From NCBI GenBank assembly GCA_028277105.1, contig JANQHO010000174.1:1-61414 (forward strand): a stretch of 61,414 nucleotides of DNA, read 5' to 3'. Source of the DNA: Owenweeksia sp. GTDB taxonomy: Bacteria > Bacteroidota > Bacteroidia > Flavobacteriales > Schleiferiaceae. The notes beneath the pieces were generated by a model, which saw only the letters and a list, made by a program, of their open reading frames with translations, was not told the origin of the DNA and did not search any database. The position numbers were made by a program, and so were the translations under genes. This document shows, piece after piece, positions 28,834-37,242 of the stretch (within the stretch, counting starts at the first letter, position 1; every line of letters starts with the position of its first letter).

Positions 28834-28841
28834 TATCTTTG
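28834..28841 (+). promoter_or_regulatory. -7 box (TATCTTTG) for T9SS cargo gene
   Basis: TATCTTTG matches TAnnTTTG, with a T-rich stretch near the -33 position. The ATG follows 31 bp later. Confidence 0.5.
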
Positions 28842-28872
28842 CAAACAATTGAAATCAACTAGCTCGTAGATC

Positions 28873-29904
28873 ATGTTAAAAAAAAATTGCCTTTTACTAT
28901 ATATCCTACTCGTTTCCTTAACTAGTCATGCTCAATTTACAGTTGATCAATCCTTAAAAGTTATTAAAGAACTGTATTTCTACAAGTGTGTTTATGGTGA
29001 TCAGCTAATGGATTTTGACAGGCTTGAAATATACCAGGATACGAATACGCCCTACAGAAACTATTTTAAAGGGAATTTCTTCATGAGTGGCGACTTTAAA
29101 TATATCTTAACAGGATCTTCTTTATCAGATACATACATTAGCGACTTCAATAATAATGTACTCTCAACACATCATATTGAGGTGTCTTTAGGTAGAAAGC
29201 CCGATACTATTGCTTCCTATCTTTTTTATAAAAATAGGATGGGTCAAGACAGCTTAATAGAGAGATATGGGTATCACAATGATTCTTCCTTTCTGGTATC
29301 GAGAGATTTGCTTTTTTTTGTTAATAACAGGATTAGCTCAAAAATATCAACCTACAGTAACTATAATAATTTTAACGATACTTCCTTTACATATTATTAT
29401 TTCTCAAGAGATTTAATTGATAGTACTATATCAAAGGGAAACTCATCATCTACGTCTTCAAAACTTATATTTAAATATGATGCAAATGATAAATTGATTG
29501 AAGCAAATCTTTATCCTCCTTTTGGTGAATATCGATATAAATATAATAGCGAGGGGAAGATTAAAGAAATAGAACTTGTTGATTTTTTAGGATCATATGC
29601 CGATGCTACTTACAGGTTTTACAAAACAAATTCTTTTGATATTGATGAAAATGATAATGGAATACAATTTAATGTTTACCCCTCTCCAGCAATTGAGTAT
29701 CTGAATGTAAGCTATTCTGATAGCTTCAAAGACAAACCTTCATTCCGGATTTTTGACCTGACAGGCAAATTAATGCTCAACGGAACTTTGGAAAGCAAAA
29801 GAATAAGTGTTGTCAACTTATTACCAGGCACTTATATTTTGGAGTTGCAGACAAAGGACGGCTTCCCTAGCCGACAAAAGATCATTAGGTCATCAGAAAA
29901 CTAA
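28873..29904 (+). CDS. Secreted T9SS type A cargo protein, AT-rich
   Basis: A 343-residue exported protein (signal peptide ends SHAQ, about residue 21). The middle has short repeats around tyrosines and DS pairs (DSLIERYGYHND, LIFKYDANDKLIEANLY, EYRYKYNSEGKIKEIEL), a loose YD-repeat-like pattern. The last 80 residues are a type A CTD (NVYPSPAIEYLNVSYS ... LLPGTYILELQTKDG). It is a distant relative of the tandem pair at 33868 and 35246. It is notably AT-rich compared with htpG next door, consistent with rapid turnover or transfer. Function unknown. Confidence 0.8.
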   Translation: MLKKNCLLLYILLVSLTSHAQFTVDQSLKVIKELYFYKCVYGDQLMDFDRLEIYQDTNTPYRNYFKGNFFMSGDFKYILTGSSLSDTYISDFNNNVLSTHHIEVSLGRKPDTIASYLFYKNRMGQDSLIERYGYHNDSSFLVSRDLLFFVNNRISSKISTYSNYNNFNDTSFTYYYFSRDLIDSTISKGNSSSTSSKLIFKYDANDKLIEANLYPPFGEYRYKYNSEGKIKEIELVDFLGSYADATYRFYKTNSFDIDENDNGIQFNVYPSPAIEYLNVSYSDSFKDKPSFRIFDLTGKLMLNGTLESKRISVVNLLPGTYILELQTKDGFPSRQKIIRSSEN

Positions 29905-30002
29905 AATTACTCTCTCTATCTGCTTTTCATAAAGCATCAAAATTCTAGTATAATAAAAGCATATTTATCTAATGTGTTACTTTAGCACTAAACCTCAGCC
30001 TT

Positions 30003-30359
30003 ATGAAAAAGACAGCTTTACTTTTTATCCTGGCCCTGGCTATACAAGCGTGTAACAAAGATGATGACGACATTGAGAAGCACTACCAGGGCGCCTGGGA
30101 CTTCAGCGTAAGTGAAGGAGGCTTCGATACTACCATCACAACTAACATCAATGGCAGCGGTGATTTTTCATACTCATTGGACGCTAACAACAGTGTAACG
30201 GGAAGTGTTGATGGCGATGGCAATGTTTCGGGTTCGGTAAATGTTTCCAATATTCCCGCAGGAAATGTCAATGGGAAACTGCGAACTAACGGCACAGGTA
30301 GTGGCAACTTTACCTTCTTGAACGGAAGCTCTGTTGCCTGGACCGCGCAGAAACAATAG
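30003..30359 (+). CDS. Small lipoprotein, paralogue A
   Basis: A 118-residue lipoprotein: signal peptide with lipobox IQAC (Cys17), an acidic stretch NKDDDDIEKHY, then a Gly/Asn/Ser-rich beta domain (NINGSGDFSYSL, GSVDGDGNVSGSVN, GTGSGNFTFLNGSSVAW) ending TAQKQ. Not recognised as a named family. It is a clear paralogue of the next gene: both share IEKHxxGxW, GSxxxSY-type strands and the end xxAWTxQKQ. Possibly a small beta-barrel or sandwich displayed at the envelope. Confidence 0.7.
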   Translation: MKKTALLFILALAIQACNKDDDDIEKHYQGAWDFSVSEGGFDTTITTNINGSGDFSYSLDANNSVTGSVDGDGNVSGSVNVSNIPAGNVNGKLRTNGTGSGNFTFLNGSSVAWTAQKQ

Positions 30360-30379
30360 AATATTTAGCTCCCGCATTG

Positions 30380-30387
30380 TATTTTTG
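30380..30387 (+). promoter_or_regulatory. -7 box (TATTTTTG) for second small lipoprotein
   Basis: TATTTTTG fits TAnnTTTG and lies 17 bp before ATG 30405, so the second paralogue probably has its own promoter. Confidence 0.5.
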
Positions 30388-30404
30388 CCTCTGATCCTAT
30401 CCCT

Positions 30405-30782
30405 ATGAAACAACTGACGGCCCTACTCTGTCTTTCAGCCCTGCTTCTTACCGCCTGTGAGCGCGAGGAAACTTTTATAGAGAAGCATTTTGCCGGAGAC
30501 TGGCAGATTGATATCAACGATGCGGGAATGGATACTACTCTCTTCTTTTACATCCGCAATAGCGGCAGCTTTGCCTACAAACTTGACTTTGATAGCGTTC
30601 AAAGCACCATTTCGGGCAGAGTTAATGAAAATGGACAATTAAACGGAAAAATCCGTTTGGTTCAGGGCAGTTTTAATATTGACCTTGGTAATATGGATGG
30701 CCAGCTCAATACTTCAGGGAATGGGCAGGGTTTTTATTATATAATCAACGACTCTATTGCCTGGACCACCCAGAAGCAGTGA
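30405..30782 (+). CDS. Small lipoprotein, paralogue B
   Basis: A 125-residue lipoprotein with lipobox LTAC (Cys18) and the same plan as the gene before it: FIEKHFAGDWQID, a run of strands with ISGRVNENGQLNGKI, MDGQLNTSGNGQGFYYI, and the end SIAWTTQKQ. Family unknown. The pair arose by tandem duplication. The stop TGA is immediately followed by the convergent stop of the next gene, so the sequence TGATCA serves as both stops. Confidence 0.7.
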   Translation: MKQLTALLCLSALLLTACEREETFIEKHFAGDWQIDINDAGMDTTLFFYIRNSGSFAYKLDFDSVQSTISGRVNENGQLNGKIRLVQGSFNIDLGNMDGQLNTSGNGQGFYYIINDSIAWTTQKQ

Positions 30783-31700
30783 TCATTCAACCTTTACGAT
30801 CAGTCCCCTCAAGCCCATATCTACCAGCTTTTCGTTTTTAGCAGGGTCTGTATCAAAATCGAGCTCACCGTTGCTGTTCAGGTCAGCCCATTCAATACTT
30901 TCATTAATTGAAAACGAAAGATTAAGGGTTTTGCCTTCGGTTTCGTTACCACTTATAACCAATGGTGGAACAATCTGTCCTGTAATGATACATGAACCCG
31001 GTGGAACATCCACAGTACCGGCCAAAGGATTTACAACAGTAGTGGCATTGGCTGGAGCTTGTCCGGAATAGAGATCGCTGAAACTGTTGTAGGGTTCGCT
31101 GAGGTTAGTTTCCATAGCCCAGAATCCCTGTAAGCGGTCGTCATTTACGGCCAGTGTTTTTTCGTGGACTGTATAATCACTTATATAAGTATTAAAACCC
31201 AAAAAAGATGCTAGCGTAGCAGTTTGGCCTTCCAAATTACCTATAGTTGGAATATTGTTAATGTTAAAAACTATATCTCCTTTTTGATAAGCGATAGAAG
31301 TCCTTAACCATTCATAAGTACCCGCGGGTAAATTGCTAAGATCAACGTTTAAAAACACCTCGCCATTTTCGGCTATCCTGGCCTGATCAAAATCTATAGC
31401 AGCATCACCTCCGGCATTGGTTTCTATACCCTTATACACTTCTACACCACCATTTAAAGGGGTCAACTGATTAGGAGCCAGTTCAATCCAGTGTACACAC
31501 ATTTCCTGCATACCAGGTGTTTGAGTGGCATTGCCATTGGGCACAGTGGAAGTTTGCCCTGAATTATTCAGGCGTTGTTGATCAGGATCAAAAGTGACTT
31601 TAAAGGATAACTGTGCGCTGGAACTGTTATCATCATTATCTTCTTTATTACAGCTGACAAGAAGAATAGTTGCGACAATTAGAGGCAATAGTAGTTTCAT
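30783..31700 (-). CDS. Uncharacterised lipoprotein
   Basis: A 305-residue lipoprotein with lipobox LVSC (Cys17) and an Asn/Asp/Ser-rich linker. The body includes LSFKVTFDPDQQRLNN, MCVHWIELAPNQLTPL, LPAGTYEWLRTSIAYQ and, near the C-terminus, LTFSINES-like and DLNSNGELDFDTDPAKN, the latter resembling a calcium-binding loop. I do not recognise a named family; similar proteins of unknown role occur in Bacteroidota. ATG 31700 starts the signal peptide and is chosen over the upstream in-frame start at 31736. A -7 box lies 16-23 bp upstream. Confidence 0.7.
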   Translation of the reverse strand: MKLLLPLIVATILLVSCNKEDNDDNSSSAQLSFKVTFDPDQQRLNNSGQTSTVPNGNATQTPGMQEMCVHWIELAPNQLTPLNGGVEVYKGIETNAGGDAAIDFDQARIAENGEVFLNVDLSNLPAGTYEWLRTSIAYQKGDIVFNINNIPTIGNLEGQTATLASFLGFNTYISDYTVHEKTLAVNDDRLQGFWAMETNLSEPYNSFSDLYSGQAPANATTVVNPLAGTVDVPPGSCIITGQIVPPLVISGNETEGKTLNLSFSINESIEWADLNSNGELDFDTDPAKNEKLVDMGLRGLIVKVE

Positions 31701-31715
31701 AATCACGACTTTGCT

Positions 31716-31723
31716 CAAAAATA
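31716..31723 (-). promoter_or_regulatory. -7 box (TATTTTTG) for lipoprotein gene
   Basis: Minus-strand TATTTTTG matches TAnnTTTG and ends 16 bp before the ATG at 31700, supporting that start and a short leader. Confidence 0.5.
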
Positions 31724-31807
31724 TAAAAAGCCTCAATACGTAACAATATCCCTGCGAAAAAACAACGCTACTTTTTTACGAACCTGTAGAAGAAAGCCAG
31801 TTCAAGA

Positions 31808-32683
31808 CTACCGTATCACTATATTTTTAGCATATATTTTTTGGCCGTGGATCAATTGCAAAATATAACTACCAGACCCGAGCTTCGTATCGAGTTCCAG
31901 TTTTTCTCCCTGGCTTATCACATGTTTTTCAAAGAGTATTTTGCCTCCCAGATCGCTAATACTGAGATACAGTTCGGCATTTTCCGGAAAATGATGGTGT
32001 AGTTGCAGTTGTCCATCAGAAGGGTTGGGAAAAACAGACAAACCCTTCTCCTTTTTGACCTCCTGAAGCCCGATCCCCGGGCTGATCACCATATCCCCCC
32101 AGGTAGATGGATCGGTGTGATCAATACCTGCAGGCCAATAACTCCAGTTGCTGAAAGTATTGGTAGTTAAAAAAGCTATGCCTATTGTATCCCCGCTTTG
32201 GGAGCTATAAGCCAGAGTAGCTAAAGGTATTTGTATCTCTACCGTATCCACCGTATTGCCCAGACTAAAATTGGGCTCAGCCAGCCAATTAGGGCGAATT
32301 AATGCACAACTGTCATAATTGGCGTATTGCCCCTGGTATTCACAGTCGGTAGCCGATACGTGAAACCACCAGTCGTCTGCCTGAAAGCTACCGGCTTCAT
32401 CGTGGTTTACATCCAGTAAGATCTCGGGAAAGCGCACATTCTGGGATTCCAGATTATCCGTAAAGGCAAAGTAAAAATTGTTTTGATCGCGCATATACCA
32501 AACCGTAGTAGTAATATTAGGCGATAATTCTATCAAAACGGTTCCGGCATTAGACCATTCTCCACTGCTGAAATGGCCGTCAATTTGCGGAGCAACAGCG
32601 GGATTCATAAAAATGGTGTTTTGGGCCGGAGCATAGCTCAAAACAAAAAGAAGTATTGCAATAAAGAAGTAGCCCTGTTTCAT
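31808..32683 (-). CDS. Secreted CBM9-like protein with T9SS type A sorting domain
   Basis: A 291-residue exported protein (signal peptide ends APAQ, about 21). Residues about 25-200 look like a family-9-type carbohydrate-binding domain: PQIDGHFSSGEWSNAG, VWYMRDQNNFYFAF, LLDVNHDEAGSFQADDWWFHV. The C-terminus (about 210-291) is a type A CTD (SVFPNPSDGQLQLHH ... SGSYILQLIHGQ). Likely secreted or surface-attached, perhaps binding glycans. No enzyme domain is attached. Confidence 0.8.
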   Translation of the reverse strand: MKQGYFFIAILLFVLSYAPAQNTIFMNPAVAPQIDGHFSSGEWSNAGTVLIELSPNITTTVWYMRDQNNFYFAFTDNLESQNVRFPEILLDVNHDEAGSFQADDWWFHVSATDCEYQGQYANYDSCALIRPNWLAEPNFSLGNTVDTVEIQIPLATLAYSSQSGDTIGIAFLTTNTFSNWSYWPAGIDHTDPSTWGDMVISPGIGLQEVKKEKGLSVFPNPSDGQLQLHHHFPENAELYLSISDLGGKILFEKHVISQGEKLELDTKLGSGSYILQLIHGQKIYAKNIVIR

Positions 32684-32768
32684 CGAAGTTCAGATTAATC
32701 AGGCTTAAAAATAGGCACTCCCTACTGTAGCAATAGTTAAAGGCTTGTTAACCTGACATCTGAAACTG

Positions 32769-33641
32769 TTAAAAACCCGGCAAAGGCACATAGCCTTCAT
32801 CATTCCTCATGGCTGGAAAGCGGTGATTTTTCCAATTTTCTTTAGCCTGCTCAATTTTTTCTTTAGCAGAAGCCACAAAATTCCAGTAAATATGGCGTCC
32901 CTCCGGGAAAGCTTCCCCTCCGAGTAAAATACAATGAGAGCCAGCCGTAAGCTTAAACTCACAGTTGTTATCATCTTTTGCCACTAACAAATGACCTTTT
33001 TGAATGGTTTCTCCGCAGGCTTGTACCGAACCCTCCAGTACGTAAAGGGCTATTTCTCCTTTGAGTTTACCTCCCAGGTTTAGATGATGGTGCTCTCCGC
33101 TTTTGATCTCTACCATAAACAATTCAGAATAGACCGGTACGGGTGATTCCCGTGCAAAAGCTTTACCGGCTATCAGTTTGTAAAGGGTTTTTCCCTCTTC
33201 CCACTGGGGTAGTTCATCAGCTGCAATATGATGGAATGAAGGTTCCATATCCTCCTTTTCTTTGGGCAGGGCCACCCATATCTGCAGACCGTGCATGCGA
33301 TTGGACCGATCAGCTGGGTTTTCTGGTGAACGCTCTGAATGCACTATCCCCCGGCCTGCTGTCATCCAGTTGACTGCTCCGGGTGTTATTTCCTGTTCAC
33401 TGCCTAAACTGTCGCGGTGCACCACCTTACCTTCCAGCAAATAGGTTAAAGTAGAAAGCCCTATATGAGGATGCGGGCCAATATCCATTCGCTCTCCGGG
33501 ACTAAACTCTTTTGGGCCCATATGATCCAGAAAAATGAAAGGCCCCACCATGCGTTTCTTGCGAAAAGGCAGCAACCGCCCCACTAAAAAATCCCCAATG
33601 TCGCGGGAACGTTCTTCTATAATCAAGCCTATATTAGACAT
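32769..33641 (-). CDS. Pirin family protein
   Basis: A 290-residue bicupin. The N-terminal cupin carries the metal-binding set HPHIGLSTLTYLLEG with the following HRDSLG and E/H residues in GRGIVHSER; the C-terminal cupin is present. Pirins include quercetin-2,3-dioxygenase-like enzymes and redox sensors; the role here is not known. Intact and of normal length. Starts at ATG 33641 with no clear promoter. Confidence 0.92.
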   Translation of the reverse strand: MSNIGLIIEERSRDIGDFLVGRLLPFRKKRMVGPFIFLDHMGPKEFSPGERMDIGPHPHIGLSTLTYLLEGKVVHRDSLGSEQEITPGAVNWMTAGRGIVHSERSPENPADRSNRMHGLQIWVALPKEKEDMEPSFHHIAADELPQWEEGKTLYKLIAGKAFARESPVPVYSELFMVEIKSGEHHHLNLGGKLKGEIALYVLEGSVQACGETIQKGHLLVAKDDNNCEFKLTAGSHCILLGGEAFPEGRHIYWNFVASAKEKIEQAKENWKNHRFPAMRNDEGYVPLPGF

Positions 33642-33867
33642 ACCTCACTTTTTTATTTAAAAGCTAAGCTAAAGCAAAAAGCTTGGAAGCATTATATTAA
33701 ATATACCTTTTTAAGTTTTCAGCGTCTATAGAATATTCGTCATCATGATTGAATAGTTGAGTTAGCTAAAACCGGCTTTTAACAAGGTCTTCTTTTTTTC
33801 AGGCAACAGTTGCAGCTTTTTGAGTCTGATAAACATTATACTAAATGTTTAAACTAAATCATTACTA

Positions 33868-34905
33868 ATGAAAAAGCTATTACCCATCACTTTACTTTTT
33901 GGTTTTATTTATTCCCTTTATGGCCAAAACGACCCTATGAGTATTCATACTATAGGTGTATCTGATCTTAACTACATAGAATTTGACTCTATAGTTACCT
34001 ACTCTGACACTGCCGCAGGTGCCATGTACCAAAGTGCTGGAAAATATATTATCCGAAATAGAAATAGGATTGTAGAAGGTTTCGCGAATTTTCAGTTAGT
34101 AAGCATTTCTTATATTTCCGAACAAACCCCTCAAGCCTACATCGTTTATGAAATAACCTCGTTTGCCACCAATGATACGGCAGGTGCTTACTTTTTTTAC
34201 GAAGATCAAAACGGGCGCGATACCAGCATTGTACAGGCCTTTTACTCTAATGGGGTGTTTACACCAACTATTGAAAACCGCTACTATTACGATAGCCAAG
34301 GTTTGATAGATTCCCTTAACTTATACTTTTATCAGTCTCCCACTACGCCTGTAAAACAAGTAACCCAAATTTATTACCGTTCCAACCGCTTAGACAGTAT
34401 TTACCATTTCTCTTTTTCGGCCATACCTACCCAACAGCCCGTAAAATACTATCACACCTATGGAGGAAATGGGCGCTTATTGTTAATAGAGGGGTATAGG
34501 GATGAAGGTATGGGCTATGAAGTCTTTATCTACTCAATAACACATCACAATTCTTTCGATGAGATTATTAAGATAGATAGCTATTCCAGGCTTTCCGGTT
34601 CTCAGGTTTTTAATGTTTCCCAAGTCGTAGAGTTCCACCAATCTCCCACTTTTGAAATCCCCGAAAACCGGTTGGCACAATTTGCGGTTTACCCCAACCC
34701 CTCCAGCGATTTCATCCAAATTGAAGGCTATGCCCCTTCAAAAAAGCTCAGCTACAATATTTATAATTTAAGTGGTATGCCCGTTAAAGAAGGAATTTTA
34801 AACACTCAAAGTATAGATATAAGCACTTTAAGCAATGGAACCTATATTTTAAAATTTTCTGAAAGCGGGTCCTGCCCCGGCCATTTCCGCTTCATTAAAA
34901 ATTAA
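33868..34905 (+). CDS. Secreted T9SS type A cargo protein, tandem copy 1
   Basis: A 345-residue exported protein (signal peptide ends LYGQ, about residue 20). Starts NDPMSIHTIGVSDLNYIEFD; the middle is a run of YYYDSQGLIDSLN-type segments; the end is a type A CTD (VYPNPSSDFIQIEGY ... NGTYILKFSESG). It is strongly similar along its length to the next gene, with 1378 bp between the two start codons. Function unknown. Followed by a terminator hairpin with G-U pairs that only form in the plus-strand RNA. Confidence 0.82.
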   Translation: MKKLLPITLLFGFIYSLYGQNDPMSIHTIGVSDLNYIEFDSIVTYSDTAAGAMYQSAGKYIIRNRNRIVEGFANFQLVSISYISEQTPQAYIVYEITSFATNDTAGAYFFYEDQNGRDTSIVQAFYSNGVFTPTIENRYYYDSQGLIDSLNLYFYQSPTTPVKQVTQIYYRSNRLDSIYHFSFSAIPTQQPVKYYHTYGGNGRLLLIEGYRDEGMGYEVFIYSITHHNSFDEIIKIDSYSRLSGSQVFNVSQVVEFHQSPTFEIPENRLAQFAVYPNPSSDFIQIEGYAPSKKLSYNIYNLSGMPVKEGILNTQSIDISTLSNGTYILKFSESGSCPGHFRFIKN

Positions 34906-34927
34906 TCTTCAATCTCTCTATCCCCGC

Positions 34928-34967
34928 CCAGTCAGTATTCCCTTAATATTGGCTGGCCCTTTTATTG
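34928..34967 (+). terminator. Intrinsic terminator after cargo copy 1
   Basis: Arms CCAGTCAGTATT (34928-34939) and AATATTGGCTGG (34945-34956) pair over 12 bp with two G-U pairs and a 5-nt loop, followed by CCCTTTTATTG. The wobble pairs mean it works only on the plus strand. Confidence 0.65.
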
Positions 34968-35006
34968 GGGATAATGTCATCGGCCTATCCATTAGCTCCC
35001 CTATTA

Positions 35007-35023
35007 TTTTAGTAACATTGTAG
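35007..35023 (+). promoter_or_regulatory. Duplicated promoter block, copy 1
   Basis: TTTTAGTAACATTGTAG is identical to 36384-36400, which lies directly before the gene at 36416. TAACATTG is one base off TAnnTTTG. Here no gene follows at the matching distance. Confidence 0.45.
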
Positions 35024-35150
35024 CCATAGCTTCAGGCTAAGAGAGGTTCCTTAAAGTTAAATAATTGTTAACACAGAACTTTTCGGCCAAACAAGCGTTT
35101 TACATAAATACGATTCATTACATGATTCAAAAACAGAGTTTAGCTTATCA

Positions 35151-35176
35151 AACCGGCTTCAGGCCGGTTTTTTTTT
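35151..35176 (+). terminator. Strong intrinsic terminator in leader of cargo copy 2
   Basis: AACCGGC and GCCGGTT form a perfect 7-bp stem with loop TTCAG, followed by nine T ending at 35176. It stands 70 bp before the ATG at 35246. Confidence 0.85.
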
Positions 35177-35245
35177 GCTATCCCAGCGCAACCATACACT
35201 TAGGGAAATCATCTTTCAGTTGTTTAACCCTTAATCATCATCAAA

Positions 35246-36286
35246 ATGAGAAGCATTTTACTCTGTATGGTTTTTACAACTACTTCGCTAGCTGTGCATG
35301 CCCAAACCGATCCTATGAATATTTTTCGGATTGATGCTTTACAACTGAACTACACTGAATTTGATTCCATAACGGTTTATAACGATACGGCTGCAGGAAC
35401 ACCGGTAGAAAGCTCGGCAAAGTATTTATTACAAAACCGCAGGTATATCCTAGAAGGGAAGGTCAATTTTATAGCTAATACTGTCTTTTATACATCGGAA
35501 CAAACTCCCCAGGCTTTTATAGTTTATGAGACTCATGCTACCCATGGCAATGATACTTTAGGCGCTTATTTCATCTATCGCAATAAACAAGGACGCGACA
35601 GCGCCATTGTGCAGAACACCGTAACCAACGGTGTTTATTCACCCATTTATGCCCATCACTATTATTTCGATAACCAGGGATTAATAGATTCGGTTAACAC
35701 TTTCTTTTTTCCGACCCCTACTAGCCCTGTAAGACAAATAAAGGATATTTATTACCGTTCTGGCAGCCGTATAGACAGTATGTACAGCTATTTCTTTACA
35801 CCCATACCCAGCGGCAAGCCGTTTAAATACATTTATGACTATGACAATAATGGCAAACTCTTACAGATAAATAGATTATCAGATATAGGCCCTGGTTACG
35901 AACCCTTCAGTAAAACGGTGATGTACCACAACAGCCAGGGAGAGATCATCAGAGAAGAGCTGTATATGAAAATGCAACCAACGGATCCTTTTACCATCGC
36001 CCAGGTAGTAGAATATTCCAAATCTCAAACCTTTGATATTCCTGAGAATAAACTAGATCGATTATCAGTATTCCCCAATCCTGCTAAAGACATCATCCAG
36101 CTTGCAGGATATAATGCCTTGCAAAAACTAGACTATGAAGTTTATGGTTTGAGCGGTAAACTCATTAAAGAAGGCCATTTAGAGCAACAAAGTCTGGATA
36201 TCAGCACATTTAAAAAAGGTATATACATCCTGAAAATTTCCGGTGACGGATTCGCTCCCCAAAGCTTCCGTCTCCTTAAAAATTAA
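35246..36286 (+). CDS. Secreted T9SS type A cargo protein, tandem copy 2
   Basis: A 346-residue exported protein (signal peptide ends VHAQ, about 20), nearly collinear with the gene at 33868: TDPMNIFRIDALQLNYTEFDS, FYTSEQTPQAFIVYE, YYFDNQGLIDSVN, and a type A CTD (VFPNPAKDIIQLAGY ... KGIYILKISGDG). It differs by many substitutions, so the duplication is not recent. Followed by a terminator and then the promoter block of the DUF5996-like gene. Role unknown. Confidence 0.82.
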   Translation: MRSILLCMVFTTTSLAVHAQTDPMNIFRIDALQLNYTEFDSITVYNDTAAGTPVESSAKYLLQNRRYILEGKVNFIANTVFYTSEQTPQAFIVYETHATHGNDTLGAYFIYRNKQGRDSAIVQNTVTNGVYSPIYAHHYYFDNQGLIDSVNTFFFPTPTSPVRQIKDIYYRSGSRIDSMYSYFFTPIPSGKPFKYIYDYDNNGKLLQINRLSDIGPGYEPFSKTVMYHNSQGEIIREELYMKMQPTDPFTIAQVVEYSKSQTFDIPENKLDRLSVFPNPAKDIIQLAGYNALQKLDYEVYGLSGKLIKEGHLEQQSLDISTFKKGIYILKISGDGFAPQSFRLLKN

Positions 36287-36305
36287 ATCCCTCAGTTTCA
36301 TCCCT

Positions 36306-36352
36306 ACCCGGTCGGCAGTTCCTTTGTGCTGGCTGGGTTTCTTTTTGTTTTT
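36306..36352 (+). terminator. Intrinsic terminator after cargo copy 2
   Basis: ACCCGGTCGGCA (36306-36317) pairs with TGCTGGCTGGGT (36327-36338) over 12 bp with four G-U pairs, loop of 9 nt, then TTCTTTTTGTTTTTG. Homologous to the hairpin at 34928; only the plus-strand RNA folds. Confidence 0.7.
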
Positions 36353-36383
36353 GTAGTCAATACGTCAATAAGCGTCCTCCCAT

Positions 36384-36400
36384 TTTTAGTAACATTGTAG
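36384..36400 (+). promoter_or_regulatory. Promoter block, copy 2, before DUF5996-like gene
   Basis: TTTTAGTAACATTGTAG with near-consensus -7 TAACATTG, 16 bp from ATG 36416. Identical to the block at 35007-35023. Confidence 0.5.
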
Positions 36401-36415
36401 GGGAAACACAACAAT

Positions 36416-37222
36416 ATGCCCAAACCTTTATACACTTCCACTTTCAATCAAAGTGAAATTCAAATTCATCATTTAAGCCAGTTTTTAGCGGTTACGGCTA
36501 AACATTTTCTGGAAGAAAAAGCTGACGACAGCCATACTAATGTGGGTTGGGAAAACCATTACATTACCAGCCGCCTTATTCAGAATTTACAGTTGCAAGT
36601 GAACGTCCCTGAATTTCAATTGGAAATATGGGCAAACAGAACTTTAGAAAAGCCTTTGGAAGCGGATGGCAAGAGTAAAAGTGAACTATTTGAAGCATTA
36701 AAAGAGGAATTAAACCATTTGAGTTTAGATACTTCCACTTTTGAAAATAAACTGCATTACGAATTACCCGAACACGCTCTGGATAAAGGCGCTGCCTTTG
36801 CAAAACCTGCGGCTGAAGATCTACAAGCCTGGATAAACCTCAGGGATTTGGCCCAACAGTGCATGATCAAACTCAACACAGCTTTTAACAACAGTTCTGA
36901 AATCCGCATTTGGCCACACCATTTTGACACAGGCGTTTATTTTGAATTGAATACCGAAGGCACTAAATCCATAGGCGCTGGTTTGGCAATAGCTGATAGG
37001 GTGATAAAAACCCCCTACTTCTATATTTACGGTTGGCAAAAAGATCAGGAGATTGATTTTGCTACTAAGGCCGGATTAAAGAACGGACGCTGGATCATTG
37101 AAAACTGGAAAGGGGCGGTTTTGCCAGCCGATGATTTAAGTCAACTGGATAAGCCTTTGGAAACTGCCAATGATTTCTTCGAACAAAGCGTTAACTGGTA
37201 CCGTTCCATTTTAAATTTCTGA
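36416..37222 (+). CDS. Uncharacterised protein with weak DUF5996-like C-terminus
   Basis: A 268-residue cytoplasmic protein with no signal peptide. I do not recognise the first half (FNQSEIQIHHLSQFL, AVTAKHFLEEKADDSHTNVGW). The C-terminal part has IRIWPHHFDTGVYFEL, TPYFYIYGW and ENWKGAVLPADDL, which weakly resembles DUF5996. It starts 15 bp after a duplicated promoter block and is followed 20 bp later by the Rieske-ThDP enzyme, so they form an operon. A shared role is inferred only from that arrangement. Confidence 0.68.
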   Translation: MPKPLYTSTFNQSEIQIHHLSQFLAVTAKHFLEEKADDSHTNVGWENHYITSRLIQNLQLQVNVPEFQLEIWANRTLEKPLEADGKSKSELFEALKEELNHLSLDTSTFENKLHYELPEHALDKGAAFAKPAAEDLQAWINLRDLAQQCMIKLNTAFNNSSEIRIWPHHFDTGVYFELNTEGTKSIGAGLAIADRVIKTPYFYIYGWQKDQEIDFATKAGLKNGRWIIENWKGAVLPADDLSQLDKPLETANDFFEQSVNWYRSILNF

Positions 37223-37242
37223 ACCTTAATATTTCCCCTCAA

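Larger units (their letters stand above)
34906..35245 (+). other. 340-bp non-coding gap with duplicated promoter and two terminators
   Basis: No convincing gene. In order it holds a terminator (34928-34967), a promoter-like block that is identical over 17 bp to that of the gene at 36416, about 130 bp of unassigned sequence, and a second strong terminator (35151-35176) that lies 70 bp before the next gene. A short open frame across 35065-35334 runs into that gene in another phase and looks accidental. See findings for the attenuator or small-RNA possibility. Confidence 0.6.

Noticed and set aside
35065-35334. Open frame of 89 residues on the plus strand
   Set aside because: It crosses a strong terminator and runs into the cargo gene at 35246 in another frame; composition is not coding-like.
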